DNA from: an uncultured Bacilli bacterium
GTDB taxonomy: Bacteria; Bacillota_I; Bacilli_A; RF39; UBA660
Length of the DNA stretch: 41,967 nt
Assembly: GCA_947598485.1 (NCBI GenBank)
Contig: CANQFJ010000014.1
Coordinates: 1 to 41,967, forward strand
Direction of reading: 5' to 3'
Below, piece by piece: positions 1 to 7,523 of this stretch; the first letter of the stretch is position 1; each line of letters starts with the position of its first letter. Under the pieces are notes generated by a model that searched no databases, had not been told where the DNA came from, and was given only the letters and a program-made list of their open reading frames with translations. Made by a program: the position numbers and the translations under genes.

Positions 1-2
1 GA

Positions 3-968
3 AAAATAAATATAGATGTAATTTTAAGAGATGAAACAATTTGGCTTACTCAAAAAAGTATGGCTGAATTATTTGATTGTTCTAAAGACAATATAGGATT
101 ACATTTAAAAAATATATTTTTAGATAAAGAATTAGATAAAAATGTAACTACCGAGATTTTCTCGGTAGTTCAAAAAGAAGGTAATCGTGATATTAAAAGG
201 AATATAGAATTCTATAATTTGGACGCTATAATTGCAGTAGGTTATCGAATAAATTCTAAAAAAGCAACACAATTTAGAATATGGGCTACTAATGTTTTAA
301 AAGATTACATCATTAAAGGTTTTAAAATAGATATAGAAAGAATGAAAAATGGCCCTAAATTTGGTAAAGACTATTATGAAGAATTACTTGAGACTATTAA
401 AGAAATTAGATTAAGCGAACGAAGACTTTATCAAAAAATTACCGACTTATTTGAAAGTACAAGTATTGATTATAATAAAGATTCTGAAGAAGCATATACA
501 TTTTTTAAAATTGTTCAAAATAAACTCCATTATGCGATATCTGGTCATACAGCAGCAGAGCTTATATATGAAAGAGTAGATGCTAATAAAGAACATCTTG
601 GACTTACTAATTGGAAAAATTCTCCAAATGGCAAAATTATGAAGTATGATATAAGTATTGCTAAAAATTATTTAAACGAACAAGAAATAAAAAAATTAGA
701 AAGTTTGACAACTCTATTTTTAGACTATGCCGAAGACATGGCAAACGAACATAATCTAATGACAATGCAAAAATGGATTGATGCAACAGATGATTTATTG
801 AAATTTCGAAAAAAGAAAATTTTATCAGATTCCGGTAATATTTCTCATAAACAGGCTTTAGATAAAGCTAATGAAGAATATGAAAAATTTAGAATAAAAC
901 AAGATAAGAATTATGTATCATCAATGGATGAATTATATGAAAAATATTTAGAAGAAAGTAAAAAATAG
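3..968 (+). CDS. RhuM family protein, 5' end outside the window
   Basis: The first Met (base 60) is internal. The frame is open back to base 3 and encodes DVILRDETIWLTQKSMAELF, the usual N-terminal segment of RhuM-family proteins, so the true start lies left of the window. The visible part has the N-terminal wHTH-like region, then the family block with NLDAIIAVGYRINSKKATQF and WATNVLKDYIIKG, then a mostly helical, charged C-terminal half. RhuM proteins are found in pathogenicity islands, prophages and defence islands; their biochemical role is not established. The gene ends just before a truncated cupin gene, which fits an inserted accessory gene. Family assignment is firm; function is not known. 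Confidence 0.85.
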   Translation, partial: KINIDVILRDETIWLTQKSMAELFDCSKDNIGLHLKNIFLDKELDKNVTTEIFSVVQKEGNRDIKRNIEFYNLDAIIAVGYRINSKKATQFRIWATNVLKDYIIKGFKIDIERMKNGPKFGKDYYEELLETIKEIRLSERRLYQKITDLFESTSIDYNKDSEEAYTFFKIVQNKLHYAISGHTAAELIYERVDANKEHLGLTNWKNSPNGKIMKYDISIAKNYLNEQEIKKLESLTTLFLDYAEDMANEHNLMTMQKWIDATDDLLKFRKKKILSDSGNISHKQALDKANEEYEKFRIKQDKNYVSSMDELYEKYLEESKK

Positions 969-984
969 ATTTGACAAAATACTA

Positions 985-1185
985 GCTTCCCATGGGGAAG
1001 AAGGTAAAGAAGCCCAAAAATTATCGCCAGGTGATATCATCGTAATACCTGCAAACGTAAAGCATTGGCATGGAGCAAGAAAAGATTCTTGGTTTAGTCA
1101 TATAGCGGTTGAAATCCCAGGAGAAGAAACTTCAAATGAGTGGTTAGAACCTGTATCTGATGAAGAATATAATAAGATAGGATAA
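985..1185 (+). pseudogene. Cupin-domain protein, C-terminal remnant
   Basis: The frame ending at the TAA at 1183-1185 encodes the second half of a small cupin: a segment with KLSPGDIIVIPANVKHWHGA followed by DSWFSHIAVEIPGEETSNEW, close to the cupins often fused to or found beside carboxymuconolactone decarboxylases. The metal-binding His of the second cupin motif is visible (KHWHG). The first half, with its HxH motif, and a start codon are missing, and the upstream neighbour is the RhuM-like gene. I read it as a gene broken by insertion or deletion, with the junction near 985-993. The frame stays open leftward to 952 but without cupin-like sequence. Confidence 0.75.
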
Positions 1186-1215
1186 TTAGAAAATAATATA
1201 AATTAACAATTTATA

Positions 1216-1245
1216 AAAGAAAGCTATTCAAAGTTTTCTTTTTTT
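1216..1245 (+). terminator. Rho-independent terminator after the cupin remnant
   Basis: AAAGAAAGCT (1216-1225) pairs with AGTTTTCTTT (1232-1241) with one G-U pair and a 6-nt loop, followed by a run of T. It separates the decayed upstream genes from the XRE gene. Confidence 0.65.
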
Positions 1246-1271
1246 CATGCAAGAAATTCTTGCTAGTAATG

Positions 1272-1291
1272 TCAAACAGGTTTGATATAAT
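1272..1291 (+). promoter_or_regulatory. Extended -10 promoter overlapped by a palindromic operator
   Basis: TCAAAC-AG-GTTTGA (1272-1285) is a perfect inverted repeat and runs into the extended -10 TGATATAAT (1283-1291). No good -35 lies 17 bases upstream. A dyad on the -10 of an HTH_XRE gene is the usual layout for autorepression; that role is inferred. Confidence 0.6.
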
Positions 1292-1337
1292 AATTTTAAT
1301 TTATCTTTTATTATTTTCTTATGAAAGGAGGCAGTTT

Positions 1338-2048
1338 ATGAATCTAGGTGAAAAAATTTTAAAAATAAGAAAGGATAACAAAATGTCACAAGAACAGCTT
1401 GCGGAGGTTTTAAATGTAACACGGCAAACTGTTTCAAATTGGGAAAATGGGAATAATTATCCGGATATAGAAACGCTGATAATGATTAGTGATAAATTTA
1501 AGGTTTCCTTAGATATTTTATTAAAAGGCGATAAAGAAATGATCAAAGATATTAACAAAAAATTAACAAATAATAAGATATTAAAAAGAGTTATTATTTT
1601 TCTTTGCTTAGTAATAGTTATTTTAAGTGCAGGATATATTGTGTATAGAGAATATTTATATCGTACTAAAATTATTTATAGAGTAAATAAAGATGATGGT
1701 GCTATAACTAATAAATGTAATTTAGATGGTAAAAGATTAAAACTTATGGCCTTAGTTCATAAAGTATGTGATGAAAATGATACTAAAGAGTTTAGTAAAA
1801 CCCCATATTGTATACTTACTGATGAATCATCATGTAGTTTTTTAGAAGTTCCAAATTCACACTGTGTTTCAGATTTTATTAATAAACCTTCAGGATACAA
1901 TATTATCGATAATAACACTAAAGAACAACAAAAAGAATTAATGGATAAAATGAACATCAATTTAGATGATTATGATAATACTTATGATTTGCTTGAGGAT
2001 ATGACAGATTATATCATAAGTATTGGCGGTACTTGTGATAATAGTTAA
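1338..2048 (+). CDS. XRE-family transcriptional regulator with a transmembrane anchor
   Basis: The start is ATG 1338, six bases after a strong AAAGGAGG; the frame is open further upstream but that part lies over the promoter. The protein has 236 residues. Residues 1-60 are a classic HTH_XRE domain (KMSQEQLAEVLNVTRQTVSN, WENGNNYPDIETL). One transmembrane helix follows at about residues 80-102 (RVIIFLCLVIVILSAGYIVY), then an external domain of about 130 residues with several Cys and no family I recognise. Such membrane-tethered XRE proteins occur widely in Bacillota, and the layout suggests that an external or membrane signal reaches DNA. It probably controls its own promoter through the palindrome at 1272-1285. 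Confidence 0.85.
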   Translation: MNLGEKILKIRKDNKMSQEQLAEVLNVTRQTVSNWENGNNYPDIETLIMISDKFKVSLDILLKGDKEMIKDINKKLTNNKILKRVIIFLCLVIVILSAGYIVYREYLYRTKIIYRVNKDDGAITNKCNLDGKRLKLMALVHKVCDENDTKEFSKTPYCILTDESSCSFLEVPNSHCVSDFINKPSGYNIIDNNTKEQQKELMDKMNINLDDYDNTYDLLEDMTDYIISIGGTCDNS

Positions 2049-2782
2049 TATTTTATTAGTGTAGTGGATGTTGTGGGCGTTATAACAGAAAGTAAAATAG
2101 ACAGGCATATTGGGGAAAACTTAAAGAGCGTCTTAAAAACGAAGGAAATGAAACGGTCACAAAGTGTGACCAGTTGAAACTTAAAGCTCAAGATGGTAAA
2201 TATCGTATGACTGATGTTGTAGATATCGAAGGGATGTTTAGAATCATTGAATCAATTCCTAGTAAGAATGCTGAACCAATAAAGAGGTGATTTGCTAAAC
2301 TAGGAAATGAAAGAATTGATGAGTTTTTTGATCCTTCCATAGCAGTTCAAAGGTCTATAGATTTATATAGAGCTAAAGGATATGATGACAAATGGATTAC
2401 AAAAAGATTTCAAAGCATTCAAAATAGAAAAACTCTTACGGATATATGCAAAGAAAGTGGGGTCCATGAAGGCAAAGAATTTGCTATATTAACTAACGAA
2501 ATATATAAAAGCTGGTCAGGAATGACAGCTGGTGAGTATAAAGAATACAAAGGCTTAAAAAAAGAATCTTTGAGAGATAATATGTCGGATGTAGAAGTAG
2601 CCCTTGCTGACTTAGGTGAAATAGCTACTCGTGAAATTGCTAAAGAACATAAACCTTATGGCCTAGAACAAAATAAAAGTATTGCTAAAATGGGTGGCCA
2701 TGCTGCAAAGGTTGCTAGAGAAGATATAGAAAAGAATTTAGGTAAATCATTAATTAGCACACAAAACAACATTATTTATTAA
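2049..2782 (+). pseudogene. DinD/BRO-like phage antirepressor, decayed
   Basis: Pieces of one DinD-like protein are readable in order. YFISVVDVVGVITESKIDR starts at 2049. After a frameshift near 2096-2103 comes YWGKLKERLKNEGN and the block with DVVDIEGMFRIIESIPSKNA. A TGA at 2288-2290 stands where relatives have Trp (PIKR-stop-FAKLGNERIDEFF). The frame then runs to 2782 with GMTAGEYKEYKGLKKESLRD and the conserved tail around MGGHAAKVAREDIEKNLGKS. The N-terminus is missing. The family is known as DNA-damage-inducible protein D and phage antirepressors. An ATG at 2522 could in principle give an 86-residue C-terminal peptide, but no good ribosome binding site supports it. Confidence 0.85.
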
Positions 2783-2914
2783 TATTTAGACAATCAAGAA
2801 AAACTGGCAAATAAAAAATAATAAAAAAGTAAAAATACAATTTAATCTGAAAAAGTTTTGGCTTTTTGGACAATACTTTATGGTATATCATGGTATATGA
2901 TATCCTATTACACG

Positions 2915-2923
2915 TGTTATAAT
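2915..2923 (+). promoter_or_regulatory. Extended -10 promoter (TGTTATAAT)
   Basis: TGTTATAAT sits 26 bases before the methyltransferase start, with no clear -35. The short direct repeat TGGTATAT occurs just upstream (2881-2888 and 2891-2898). The same TGTTATAAT element recurs before many genes in this window. Confidence 0.55.
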
Positions 2924-2948
2924 TATATTGAACATTTGGAGGATTAAA

Positions 2949-3770
2949 ATGACAGATTTTTCTAAAATTAAAGATTATTATGCCCAATTTAATGAAAAAA
3001 ATAGACTATTTAGTGATAATAGTGGGAAACTAGAATTCGAAATGACTAAGAAAATCTTAGAAAAATATTTGCCTAAAAAGGGTAAAATTCTTGACTTAGG
3101 AGGCGGTGCCGGTGTATATAGCTTTCTTTTAGCAGATTTAGGCTATGAAGTATACTTGGCTGATTTATCAGAAGAACTAATTAGGCAAGCTAAAGATCAA
3201 AATATGTCCCAAGAGAAAAAATTGGTATCTTGCGATGTCGTTAATGCTTTGGATTTATCTATGTATGAGAATGAACAATTTGATGTTGTGCTGTTATTTG
3301 GACCGCTTTATCATCTTTTAGAAAATAATGAAATAGTGCAATGTTTAAATGAGGTAAATAGAGTTCTAAAAAGTGGTGGAATAGTTCTTGCTAGCTTTAT
3401 TCCGTATTTATCGGGAAGTATTGCAATTATAGATAGATATTTTAGACATCCAGAACAAGTAAATGCTGATAATCTTGATATGGTGTTTAAAACAGGAATA
3501 TTTAATAATTTATCTGATAAAGGATTTCAAGAGGGTTATTATCCATCAGCAAACGAAATAGAGACTTTATTTGAAAAATGTGGATTTAGCAAAATAGGAC
3601 TTAGGTCTATAAGAGGAATTGGATATGAAAAAGAAGATAATATTTACAACATACAAGATAATATGATTTTTAATAAAATTATAGATTTGATAGAACAAAC
3701 TTCTACAAAACCACAAGTTATTGAAATGTGTGGGCACGCAATGTATTTAGGAACAAAATCTAAAAATTAA
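2949..3770 (+). CDS. Class I SAM-dependent methyltransferase
   Basis: The start is ATG 2949, preceded by GGAGG (2938-2942) at 6 bases; the open frame upstream of it lacks such a site. The 273-residue protein has a Rossmann methyltransferase fold: motif I LDLGGGAGVYS at residues 48-58, an acidic strand end YLADLS (motif II), then FDVVLLFGPLYHLLE and the helix NEVNRVLKSGGIVLASF typical of Methyltransf_11/25 proteins. It should transfer a methyl group from SAM; the substrate cannot be read from sequence. The FGPLYHL segment resembles small-molecule methyltransferases often found beside antibiotic or stress genes. It is followed closely by the ASCH gene. Confidence 0.85.
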   Translation: MTDFSKIKDYYAQFNEKNRLFSDNSGKLEFEMTKKILEKYLPKKGKILDLGGGAGVYSFLLADLGYEVYLADLSEELIRQAKDQNMSQEKKLVSCDVVNALDLSMYENEQFDVVLLFGPLYHLLENNEIVQCLNEVNRVLKSGGIVLASFIPYLSGSIAIIDRYFRHPEQVNADNLDMVFKTGIFNNLSDKGFQEGYYPSANEIETLFEKCGFSKIGLRSIRGIGYEKEDNIYNIQDNMIFNKIIDLIEQTSTKPQVIEMCGHAMYLGTKSKN

Positions 3771-3787
3771 ATAGAAAGAGAAACAAT

Positions 3788-4186
3788 ATGAAAGTTTTAA
3801 GTTTAAGAGAACCATTTGCCACGCTTATAAAAAACGGAATAAAAACAATTGAAACTAGAAGTTGGAGAACAAACTACAGAGGAACATTGTATATCCATGC
3901 AAGTACTTCAAAAATAACTAAAGAAGATATGAAAAGAACTGATTTAATGTCTTTAGTTAATTTAAATGATTTGAACTATGGTAATATTATTTGCTCTTGT
4001 GAACTTGTAGATTGTATTGAAATGACAGATAAATTTATTGAAGAGGTTAAAAAGAATAAACCAAATGATTATGTATCAGGTCTTTATGAGACTGGTAGGT
4101 ATGCTTGGATTTTAAAAGATGTTAAACCTTTGGCTAAACCTATTGCCGCTAAGGGCCAATTAAGTATTTGGAACTATATCGAATAA
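3788..4186 (+). CDS. ASCH-domain protein
   Basis: This 132-residue protein covers a complete ASCH domain: MKVLSLREPFATLIKNGIK at the N-terminus, the conserved TIETRSWRTNYRGTLYIHAS, the central strand GNIICSCELVDCIEM, and the closing YAWILKDVKPL and KGQLSIWNY. ASCH is a PUA-like beta-barrel fold, and members bind RNA or act as N4-acetylcytidine amidohydrolases; which applies here is open. The gene lies 17 bases after the methyltransferase and probably shares its transcript. Its ribosome binding site is weak (AGAAAGAGAAA). Confidence 0.8.
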   Translation: MKVLSLREPFATLIKNGIKTIETRSWRTNYRGTLYIHASTSKITKEDMKRTDLMSLVNLNDLNYGNIICSCELVDCIEMTDKFIEEVKKNKPNDYVSGLYETGRYAWILKDVKPLAKPIAAKGQLSIWNYIE

Positions 4187-4312
4187 GAAAAACTAACTAT
4201 AATATTGGAAATTTAAATTTAGCAAAAGAATCACTTACGAAAAATTTGAATTTGTGATAAAATTAGGGTGTTTGAAAAAATATCAAGTCAATTTTATCAA
4301 TGTGTAGCTATT

Positions 4313-4350
4313 ATGCGTAAGTCCGATTGAAATGGACTTACGCATTTTTA
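4313..4350 (+). terminator. Terminator-like hairpin directly before the CarD-like gene
   Basis: ATGCGTAAGTCC (4313-4324) and GGACTTACGCAT (4334-4345) form a perfect 12-bp stem with a 9-nt loop, followed by TTTTT. It may end the methyltransferase-ASCH transcript. It stands only 18 bases before the CarD-like start, and a possible extended -10 (TGATAAAAT, about 4255-4263) lies upstream of it, so it could also act as an attenuator. Confidence 0.75.
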
Positions 4351-4367
4351 TGTTAAGAGGGTAAATT

Positions 4368-4862
4368 ATGTATAAAGTAAATGATTATGTAGTATATAAA
4401 AAAGATGTTTGTAAAGTTAAAGAAATTAGGGAAAATAAGCTAAATGGAAGCAGTTACTATGTATTAGTGCCTGTTTTTGATGAATCTTTAATTATTGATG
4501 TGCCTGTAGACAATAAAATGGGTTATCTAAGAGATTTATTAAGCAAAAAACAAGCCGATAATTTAATTGATAATATCGTAAATATAGAACCTTTAGAAAA
4601 CATAGATAGTAAATATATCGAAAATACTTATAAAGAGCTATTCCATAATGGCACGCATGAAGATTTGATTAAGATTATTAAGACAACATATTTACGCAAT
4701 GAAGATCGATTAAAAAATAAGAAAAAAATAAGCGAAAAAGATAGTGATTATTTTAACCAAGCTGAGAAATATCTATATAATGAATTATCTATAGTCTATA
4801 ATATGAGCTTTGAAGAGATAAAAGAATACATTATTCATAAAGTAGAAGAAAAGGATAGCTAG
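4368..4862 (+). CDS. CarD-like (CdnL/TRCF-interaction domain) transcription factor
   Basis: The N-terminal 60 residues form a small Tudor-like barrel as in CarD/CdnL and the RNA-polymerase interaction domain of Mfd (MYKVNDYVVYKKDVCKVKEI, then YYVLVPVFDESLIIDVPVDN). Residues about 75-164 are helical (LRDLLSKKQADNLID, DSDYFNQAEKYLYNELSIVY), as in the C-terminal DNA-binding part of CarD. At 164 residues the length is normal for the family. CarD proteins bind the RNA polymerase beta subunit and stabilise open promoter complexes. The start has a good AAGAGGG site. The hairpin at 4313-4345 separates it from the upstream genes. Confidence 0.8.
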   Translation: MYKVNDYVVYKKDVCKVKEIRENKLNGSSYYVLVPVFDESLIIDVPVDNKMGYLRDLLSKKQADNLIDNIVNIEPLENIDSKYIENTYKELFHNGTHEDLIKIIKTTYLRNEDRLKNKKKISEKDSDYFNQAEKYLYNELSIVYNMSFEEIKEYIIHKVEEKDS

Positions 4863-4874
4863 TATTAGGCAAAT

Positions 4875-4903
4875 TTGACAAAATACTATTTTAATAGTAC
4901 AAT
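4875..4903 (+). promoter_or_regulatory. Consensus-type promoter of the lipoprotein gene
   Basis: TTGACA (4875-4880), a 17-base spacer and TACAAT (4898-4903) form one of the few near-consensus -35/-10 promoters in the window. The start codon lies 29 bases downstream. Confidence 0.7.
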
Positions 4904-4931
4904 ATGTCACAATTTCTAAGGGGATTATGTG

Positions 4932-6737
4932 ATGAAAAATTCAAAAATTAAAAGAAATTTAGCGGGATTACTCGCTGTATTACAATTAGGATTAGTATCT
5001 GGATGTTCTTTAAATGAGATTTCTGATGAAGAATATGACGAAGCTCTAGAACAAATTGAGCAACTAGAAGATGACAATAGGGTTTTAACAGATGAAAATA
5101 AAAGGTTGGAAGATCAAAATAAGGCTTTAGCAGAAGAAAACCAAACTTTAAAAGATGAGATAAATGCCAAAAATGAAAATAAGCCAAGTGCACCAACTGA
5201 TGAACCTGATGTTACAGAAGTTAAACTTGCAGAAAAGGACAATATAATAAATGCAGCATTATTGCAAGAAATAGGTTTAGATTTTGATTATTCAAATATT
5301 CCTGAAATGCAAGATGTTATTAATTACTTTAATAGTTTTTTAAGTAACTATGAAGCTGTTACTTATAGCGTTTCTTCAAACCATATCAGATTGATGGCAG
5401 ATGGAATTTGTGTTGCTACAATTTATAGTCAAGAAGATCCTAAAACAGTTCATTTTCTTACTACCTACGGTGATAGTCTAAATCATTACTATTGTACACT
5501 TTATTTTAATGATGATAATAGCCTGTCTTCTATTTTTGTTTCAGATTATTTGACATGGGATACGGATGAATATATTTACTCAAAAGAGCATGCAATTAGT
5601 CCAAATCTTCACGTTGATGAGTCTGTAGGAGTTGCCAAAAAAGCTGTGGGAAATGAAGAAGGTGCTGTTGAATATGATATTCAAATTGCCGCAGTTTGCT
5701 ATACAACATATAATGACTATTGCTTAGAATTTACAAACAAGTTAAATCATGATGAAAGGACTCGGGTGTTAATTCAAAAAGAAGATTATGATCTTTTAAA
5801 AGAGTTAATTAGTTCTTATGATGCAACATGTGGTGACTTCTTACCTTATATTAAAGACACCTTAATCGTAGTTATTCAAAAAAATGGTAAAGAAGATGAA
5901 CTTCAATTTTATGTTGATATAATAAATGCTATAGGCGATGAGCAAAATCCTGTAACTGATGAAGTCGATAATCCAAAAGTAGACACTTCAGATGTAGAAG
6001 TTAAACCTAATCCAGTTACGGGTCATGTAGAAGCTGTAAATGCAGCATTATTGCAAGAAATAGGTATAGATTTTGATTATTCAAATATTCCTGCGATTAC
6101 AAGTTGTATAGAATTCTTAAATAACTTTATTGCTACTTATTCAAAAGCAGAATATGAAATTCAAAAAAACAATGGAATGAATCGAATCGAATTTAGAAGT
6201 GATGGTGCTATTATTGCATCTGCTATGTATGATTCAGTAAACAAAGTTTTATCTATTAATTTACAATATTATAGTAGCCATTGTTATTATTGTGCGGTTT
6301 TTGACGATAATAATGAATTAGCATATTTTGATGGTCGATCAGGATGGAATGTTGATAATATGTATTGCACTCAAGGATATAGTGAATATCCAAAGGCTGA
6401 TGGTAATAGTTCATGTTACAATTATATCGATGTTAGTAACTATGAAGATTTCACACTTAATCTACATATAGAGGCTTACAAAGTAAATTCGAGGTATTAT
6501 TTATCTTTAAATGATGAAGCTGATATTGGATTAAAGTCTATTAACCTTAATGAAGAAGATTATCAAGCTTTAGTTAACTTATTTAATTCGTATGATACTA
6601 ATAGCGGAAATATACTTGCATATGTTAAAGATACTTTAATTGAAGTGATTAGTAAGTATGATAAAGAAGGCGAACTTCAATCTTACATTAATATCATAAA
6701 TGGTACTGGCGCTAGAACATTAACAAATATTGATTAA
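4932..6737 (+). CDS. Lipoprotein with coiled coil and two copies of an unknown domain
   Basis: The preferred start is ATG 4932, eight bases after AAGGGG; GTG 4929 directly before it is also possible. A signal peptide with lipobox LVSGC predicts lipid anchoring outside the membrane. Residues about 32-80 are a heptad-rich coiled coil, then a Pro/Thr/Asp linker, then two diverged copies of a domain of about 220 residues. Each begins NAALLQEIG(L/I)DFDYSNIP and ends near (Y/V)KDTLI-V-I--K-GKE-ELQ. The copies are offset by 789 bases (263 codons). I do not recognise the domain. The gene stands alone between its own promoter and terminator, so it is probably a single surface protein. Confidence 0.85.
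   Translation: MKNSKIKRNLAGLLAVLQLGLVSGCSLNEISDEEYDEALEQIEQLEDDNRVLTDENKRLEDQNKALAEENQTLKDEINAKNENKPSAPTDEPDVTEVKLAEKDNIINAALLQEIGLDFDYSNIPEMQDVINYFNSFLSNYEAVTYSVSSNHIRLMADGICVATIYSQEDPKTVHFLTTYGDSLNHYYCTLYFNDDNSLSSIFVSDYLTWDTDEYIYSKEHAISPNLHVDESVGVAKKAVGNEEGAVEYDIQIAAVCYTTYNDYCLEFTNKLNHDERTRVLIQKEDYDLLKELISSYDATCGDFLPYIKDTLIVVIQKNGKEDELQFYVDIINAIGDEQNPVTDEVDNPKVDTSDVEVKPNPVTGHVEAVNAALLQEIGIDFDYSNIPAITSCIEFLNNFIATYSKAEYEIQKNNGMNRIEFRSDGAIIASAMYDSVNKVLSINLQYYSSHCYYCAVFDDNNELAYFDGRSGWNVDNMYCTQGYSEYPKADGNSSCYNYIDVSNYEDFTLNLHIEAYKVNSRYYLSLNDEADIGLKSINLNEEDYQALVNLFNSYDTNSGNILAYVKDTLIEVISKYDKEGELQSYINIINGTGARTLTNID
5249..6093 (+). repeat. Internal duplication with a nearly identical 55-base DNA patch
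   Basis: The segments starting at 5249 and 6038 match over about 55 bases with a single difference (T/A at the Leu/Ile codon), while the rest of the two domain copies has diverged strongly. The period is 789 bases. Confidence 0.75.
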
Positions 6738-6751
6738 AATTGTATTTTATT

Positions 6752-6780
6752 AGCATACTTAATAGTTAGTATGCTTTTTA
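6752..6780 (+). terminator. Terminator of the lipoprotein gene
   Basis: AGCATACT (6752-6759) and AGTATGCT (6768-6775) form a perfect 8-bp stem with an 8-nt loop, followed by TTTTTA. Confidence 0.8.
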
Positions 6781-6821
6781 TGTTTATAAGATTGCTAATA
6801 TTAATTAACAAAATAGTTATC

Positions 6822-6894
6822 AATAAAAAAATCATAGATTTTTACGAGATGATTAAGTTTATTAACTTAATATTACCTGTGATTTCTATGATTT
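6822..6894 (-). terminator. Terminator region of the adhesin-sortase transcript
   Basis: On the minus strand AAATCATAGA pairs with TCTATGATTT (plus 6885-6894 with 6829-6838) and is followed by a T run. A second hairpin is nested inside: TTAAGTT-TATT-AACTTAA (6853-6870). The two dyads together make an unusually large structure just after the sortase stop codon. Confidence 0.6.
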
Positions 6895-6914
6895 ATTAAA
6901 TTTAAAACGAAAAA

Positions 6915-7523
6915 CTAATACTGGTAATCCAATTCAGCGACAACAATAAGTCGCTTTTTTATGTTGTTTTCACAAGTTACTAAAGTTAAAATTTTTTTGT
7001 TACTTACTTGTTTAAAGAAAGACATATCACTTTCATCAATAGTTTGTTTATCTTTAACTGCATAAGTATAAGTATCTTTTAAGGTTACAATTTTTATTTT
7101 GTCACCAATTTTAGCTTTATGTAAATTTTGAAAAACATTATTCGTGTTATGGCCTGCGAGGATTATATTGCCTAATTCAGAGTCAAGATTAACAGAGCTT
7201 TTTAAAATTCCGACTAGATTTTTATCTAATATTTCTTTTTCAGTGCCTTTGACAATCAACCTTTTAATGTTCAAACTCGGTATTTCAATATATCCAAGAT
7301 AATAATTATTTAATTTATTAGTTTCTAGCTCTAATTTATTTTCCTTTTCATTTATTATCATATAAGAGTTTGTGTTCAAAAATTGATTTTCTATTATCCT
7401 ACTTGTTTCTTGCTTATCTTTATACTTTGCTTTTCCAAATTTATATAAGTAAATCATCGAGACTAATAACAAGATTATCCCAATGTATTTTGAAATTTTC
7501 TTTTTAATGTCTTTTTTTGCCAT
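6915..7523 (-). CDS. Sortase, class D-like, of the adhesin locus
   Basis: The 202-residue protein has one N-terminal membrane helix (about residues 13-28) and a compact sortase barrel. The catalytic triad is visible: His125 in GNIILAGHNT, Cys184 in LTLVTC, and Arg191 in KKRLIVVAEL. The motif YLGYIEIPSLNIKRLIVKG and the lack of a C-terminal membrane helix fit class D better than pilin-type class C. Sortases cleave a cell-wall sorting signal and attach the protein to peptidoglycan. Its start overlaps the adhesin's last 20 bases and has no clear ribosome binding site, so translation is probably coupled. The expected substrate is the adjacent adhesin. Confidence 0.88.
   Translation of the reverse strand: MAKKDIKKKISKYIGIILLLVSMIYLYKFGKAKYKDKQETSRIIENQFLNTNSYMIINEKENKLELETNKLNNYYLGYIEIPSLNIKRLIVKGTEKEILDKNLVGILKSSVNLDSELGNIILAGHNTNNVFQNLHKAKIGDKIKIVTLKDTYTYAVKDKQTIDESDMSFFKQVSNKKILTLVTCENNIKKRLIVVAELDYQY

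Noticed and set aside
2288-2290. In-frame TGA in the DinD-like gene as Trp recoding
   Set aside because: Other genes use TGA as a stop and TGG for Trp, and the same gene also has a frameshift and no N-terminus, so it is a nonsense mutation.
2522-2782. Separate small gene in the end of the DinD-like remnant
   Set aside because: It is the in-frame tail of the pseudogene and has no convincing ribosome binding site.
969-4888. Identical 16-mer ATTTGACAAAATACTA at 969-984 and 4873-4888
   Set aside because: It includes a -35 hexamer, and matches of this length are expected by chance in 42 kb of AT-rich DNA. There are no other element ends.
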